Part shown: positions 61,221 to 64,000 of the stretch, in pieces | Layout of the letters: every line of letters starts with the position of its first letter | How positions within the stretch are numbered: the first letter of the stretch is position 1 | Assembly: GCF_029893585.1 (NCBI RefSeq) | Contig: NZ_JARXYX010000025.1 | Coordinates: 1 to 64,000, forward strand | Reading direction: 5' to 3' | Source: Streptomyces sp. LBL | GTDB lineage: Bacteria > Actinomycetota > Actinomycetes > Streptomycetales > Streptomycetaceae | Length of the DNA: 64,000 nt | The notes under the pieces: model-generated | Told to the model about the DNA's origin: nothing | Databases searched by the model: none | What the model saw: only the letters and a program-made list of their open reading frames with translations | Translations under genes and position numbers: made by a program

Positions 61221-62645
61221 ATGACGCTCGACCGTTCCTCAGGCCTGACGGAGTCCGCCCGTGCGCTGGCCGCCGGGGAGGTGACCGCCCGGGCGCTCGT
61301 GGAGGGGGCCCTGGCGCGGATCGAGGCCTCGCAGGAGTCCCTGAACGCCTTCCGGATCGTACGGACACAGGCGGCGCTCGCCGAGGCGGAGGCCGCGGAC
61401 GAGGCGCTGGCCGCGGGGATCCGCAAGCCGCTGCTCGGGGTGCCGGTGGCCGTCAAGGACGACATGGACGTGGCGGGCGAGCCGACCGCGTTCGGCTGCC
61501 GGGGTGAGTTCCCGCCGGTCGCGGAGGACGGCGAGGCGGTGCGGCGCCTGCGGGCCGCCGGGGCCGTGATCGTCGGCAAGACCAACACCTGCGAGTTCGG
61601 GCAGTGGCCGTTCACCGAGGGGCCGGCGTTCGGCGCGACTCGCAATCCGTGGAGTTTCGAGCACACTCCCGGCGGTTCCTCGGGCGGTTCGGCCGCGGCC
61701 GTCGCCGCAGGGCTGGTGCCGGCCGCGCTGGGCTCGGACGGGGCCGGTTCGGTGCGGATCCCCGCCTCCTGGACCCACCTGATCGGCATCAAGCCGCAGC
61801 GCGGCCGCGTCTCCACCTGGCCGCGCGGCGAGTCCTTCCAGGGCATCACGGTCAACGGCACCCTCGCGCGTACGGTCGCCGACGCGGCCCTGCTGCTGGA
61901 CGCGGCGAGCGGCAACCACGAGCGCGACCCGCACCAACCGCCGCCCGTCGACGCGTGCGAGGCCGTCGGCCGCGACCCCGGGCGACTGCGCATCGCCCTC
62001 TCCCTGAAGCCGCCGTTCACCGCCGTGCCGGCCCGACTCCAGCCGGAGGTACGGGCCCGGGTCGTCGAACTCGCGGAGAAACTCGGCGCGTTGGGGCACA
62101 CGGTCGAGGAGGCCGATCCACCGTACGGTCAGATCGGATTGACGTTCGTCCCCCGCGCCACCGCCGGCATCGCCGAGCGCGTGCGCGAGGCACCCTTCCC
62201 CGCACTCCTCGACCGGCGCACCCGGGAGACCGCCCGGCTGGGCGGACTGCTCGGCGGGGCGCCGCTGCGGGCGGCCCGGCGCGCCGAGGCGGTGCTGCAC
62301 CGTCGTATCGGACGGTTCTTCACGTCGTACGACGTGATCCTCGCGCCGACCACGGCCGCGCCCCCGCCGCACATCGGCGCCCTGCTGAACCTGCGCGGCC
62401 TGGCCACGGAGCGCGCGATCATCGCGGCCTGTCCCTACGCCTGGCCGTGGAACGTGCTGGGCTGGCCCGGCGTCAACGTGCCCGCCGGTTTCGTCTCGGG
62501 CGGTCTGCCGGTGGGCGCCCAGCTGCTCGGACCGGCGAACAGCGAGCCGCTGCTGCTCTCGCTCGCCGCGCAGTTGGAGGCGGAACTGCGCTGGCACGAG
62601 GCCTGGCCGCCGCAGCCGGTGGTCTCGGATTCCCCCGTCGCATGA
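61221..62645 (+). CDS. Amidase-signature-family amidohydrolase
   Basis: 474 residues from ATG 61221, eight bases after GGAGGTG. Ser-Ser-Lys triad visible: Lys in GVPVAVKDDMDVAGEPTAFG, the glycine/serine stretch HTPGGSSGGSAAAVAAGLVP and the nucleophile in LGSDGAGSVRIPASWTHLIG, where the usual second-strand TDxxGSxRxPA is partly changed (SDGAGSVRIPA). Hydrolyses amides; substrate unknown (GatA-like domain but no gatB/gatC nearby). Followed after 26 bp by an NfeD-like gene. Confidence 0.93.
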   Translation: MTLDRSSGLTESARALAAGEVTARALVEGALARIEASQESLNAFRIVRTQAALAEAEAADEALAAGIRKPLLGVPVAVKDDMDVAGEPTAFGCRGEFPPVAEDGEAVRRLRAAGAVIVGKTNTCEFGQWPFTEGPAFGATRNPWSFEHTPGGSSGGSAAAVAAGLVPAALGSDGAGSVRIPASWTHLIGIKPQRGRVSTWPRGESFQGITVNGTLARTVADAALLLDAASGNHERDPHQPPPVDACEAVGRDPGRLRIALSLKPPFTAVPARLQPEVRARVVELAEKLGALGHTVEEADPPYGQIGLTFVPRATAGIAERVREAPFPALLDRRTRETARLGGLLGGAPLRAARRAEAVLHRRIGRFFTSYDVILAPTTAAPPPHIGALLNLRGLATERAIIAACPYAWPWNVLGWPGVNVPAGFVSGGLPVGAQLLGPANSEPLLLSLAAQLEAELRWHEAWPPQPVVSDSPVA

Positions 62646-62671
62646 GGGCCTTCGGCCCGTACCCTGTCGCC

Positions 62672-62890
62672 ATGGACGACGCGTCGATGGTCGGGCTCAT
62701 GGGACGGGTCACCGGGACGATCGGGCCCGGGCTGGTCGGTGAGGTGATCGTCCGGGTGCGCGGCGGCGCCGAGCACTTCCTCGCCTACCCGGCCTCCGCC
62801 ACGGACCGCATCGAGCGGGGCACGGTGGTCATGGTGGTGGAGTATCTGCCGCCCCGGACGGTCTACGTCACGCCGGCGTACGACAGTTGA
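62672..62890 (+). CDS. Short NfeD-like OB-fold protein
   Basis: 72 residues from ATG 62672. The OB-fold core of NfeD C-terminal domains: LMGRVTGTIGPGLVGEVIVR and ERGTVVMVVEYLPPRTVYVT. Lacks membrane helices and the protease domain of long NfeD. Such short proteins are usually encoded next to a flotillin, as here (161 bp downstream), and help arrange membrane microdomains. Confidence 0.85.
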   Translation: MDDASMVGLMGRVTGTIGPGLVGEVIVRVRGGAEHFLAYPASATDRIERGTVVMVVEYLPPRTVYVTPAYDS

Positions 62891-63051
62891 GCACCGCGGC
62901 GGACGACAGGTGAGCTTGCCGCGACGCAGGTGAGAGCCGTTCACGTCAAGGTTTCGACAAGGATCCGCCGACGTCTTCACCCCGGCCCCGCGCAGGCGCA
63001 GACTCCCTTCGTTCGGTGCCGAAAGGGCACCATCAAAAGGGGGCGTAGCCG

Positions 63052-64000
63052 ATGATTGTCGGCGTCGTTGCGGGAGCGGCTGTTGTCGCCGTTCTCGTCG
63101 TGATCGGTCTGTTCAAGATGATGTGGCGGGTCGCCGAACCCAACGAGGCTCTGGTCATCTCCGGTTCCAAGCATCGGACGGAGGGTCTTGAGGAGGGCAT
63201 GGGGTTCCGTATCGTCACCGGGCGCGGCACGCTGGTGCTGCCCGGGGTGCAGGCGGTGCGCAAGATGTCACTCGACCTGAACGAGACCGAACTGCACGTG
63301 GACTGCGTGACCCACCAGGGCATTCCGCTCAAGGTGCGGGGCGTGGTCATCTTCAAGGTGGGCGACGACTTCGTGTCGATCGCCAACGCGGCCCGTCGTT
63401 TCCTCGACCAGCAGAAGCTGATGTCGGAACGAGTGCACAACGTCTTCGCCGGTCATCTGCGGTCCATCGTGGGCGGGTTGACGGTCGAGGACATGATCCG
63501 CGACCGGGAGAAGCTCACCGGACAGACCCGGGCGGCCTGTGGCACGGAGATGGAGAAGCTGGGTCTGATCGTGGACTCGCTGCAGATCCACGAGATCGAG
63601 GACCCGACCGGGTACATCCAGAACCTGGCGATGCCACACGCGGCGGCCGTGCAGCGGGACGCGCGGATAGCTCAGGCGGAGGCGAACCGGCTCGCGACGG
63701 AGGCCGAGCAGCAGTCGTACGCCCGGATGGCCGAGGCGACCCGGGACAGCGAGATCCTCCAGGCCGGCTACCAGGCCGAGCGGGACAAGGCGGGCGCCAA
63801 GTCCCGCCAGGCGGGTCCGCTGGCGGACGCCGCCGCGCGCCAGGAGGTCGTCGTGCAGGAGACGCGGGTGGCGGAGCTGGAAGCCCACCGGCGTGAGCAG
63901 CAGCTTCAGGCCGATGTCCGAAAGCCCGCGGACGCGAAGGCGTACGAGAAGCGGACCCTGGCCGAGGGCGAGCGGGACGCACGGATCTCGGCGGCCCAGG
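63052..64000 (+). CDS. Flotillin-like SPFH/Band 7 protein (cut by right edge)
   Basis: 316 codons in the window, no stop. ATG 63052 behind AAAGGGGGC. One N-terminal membrane helix (IVGVVAGAAVVAVLVVIGLF), then the SPFH domain (ANEALVISGSK-type RVAEPNEALVISGS; VVIFKVGDDFVSIANAARRF; GLIVDSLQIHEIEDPTGYIQ) and the start of the Glu/Ala-rich flotillin coiled coil (RDARIAQAEANRLATEAEQQ). Scaffolds membrane microdomains. Pairs with the NfeD-like gene before it. Confidence 0.93.
   Translation, partial: MIVGVVAGAAVVAVLVVIGLFKMMWRVAEPNEALVISGSKHRTEGLEEGMGFRIVTGRGTLVLPGVQAVRKMSLDLNETELHVDCVTHQGIPLKVRGVVIFKVGDDFVSIANAARRFLDQQKLMSERVHNVFAGHLRSIVGGLTVEDMIRDREKLTGQTRAACGTEMEKLGLIVDSLQIHEIEDPTGYIQNLAMPHAAAVQRDARIAQAEANRLATEAEQQSYARMAEATRDSEILQAGYQAERDKAGAKSRQAGPLADAAARQEVVVQETRVAELEAHRREQQLQADVRKPADAKAYEKRTLAEGERDARISAAQ

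Overview
The window is high-GC actinobacterial DNA and almost certainly comes from a Streptomyces. It shows codon use dominated by G/C third positions, GTG/ATG starts with translationally coupled GTGA or ATGA overlaps, and gene families typical of that genus. No rRNA, tRNA or CRISPR array was seen.

Layout. (1) 1-6677, minus: the N-terminal part of a large non-ribosomal peptide synthetase (C-A-PCP-C-A-PCP-C..., running off the left edge). Two modules share a nearly identical ~715-bp block; the first module has a serine-like pocket, the second an Asn/Asp-like pocket. (2) 6678-7905: AT-richer promoter region, then a scar made of a truncated IS5-type transposase and a truncated enolase-superfamily gene. 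(3) 7906-16395: small redox/stress genes: a WYL regulator facing a VOC protein across a perfect palindrome, a PoxB-type pyruvate oxidase, then a MarR regulator whose TTGA-N4-TCAA operators lie before an NmrA-like reductase, marR itself, a frameshifted DoxX gene and a luciferase-like monooxygenase, followed by an MDR-type oxidoreductase. (4) 16426-26830: a sugar-uptake locus (LacI regulator, binding protein, two permeases, cytoplasmic glycosidase, and a 1219-residue secreted multidomain glycosidase) with three CGAACCGGTTCG operators. (5) 26950-35929: a copper-handling island (DUF305, two DUF6153-like proteins, BlaI/M56 pair, multicopper oxidase, Met-rich DUF5134 protein, CopZ, CopA) with three CsoR-type boxes.

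(6) 36084-44565, plus: a reduced complex-I-like operon containing only membrane subunits A, H, J, K, L, M, N plus one unusual protein that looks like a cysteine-free, His-rich relic of NuoB and NuoD; no NuoC, E, F, G or I is present. (7) 60900-44816, minus: a near-complete oxygen-tolerant group 1h (formerly group 5, actinobacterial) [NiFe] hydrogenase locus: two small proteins, HypX (CO ligand synthesis), small and large subunits, a NifU-like protein, three poorly known proteins, a 34-residue protein, a maturation protease, and hypA-B-F-C-D-E. Most junctions overlap by a few bases, so this is probably one or two long transcripts scavenging atmospheric H2. It converges on the Nuo-like operon. 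(8) 61221-64000, plus: an amidase, a small NfeD-like protein and a flotillin cut by the right edge.

Main points for a second look: the degenerate NuoB/NuoD protein in an ion-pump-only complex-I module beside copper and hydrogenase genes; the uncharacterised proteins inside the hydrogenase operon; the multi-promoter MarR and LacI operator sets; and the mosaic NRPS modules.
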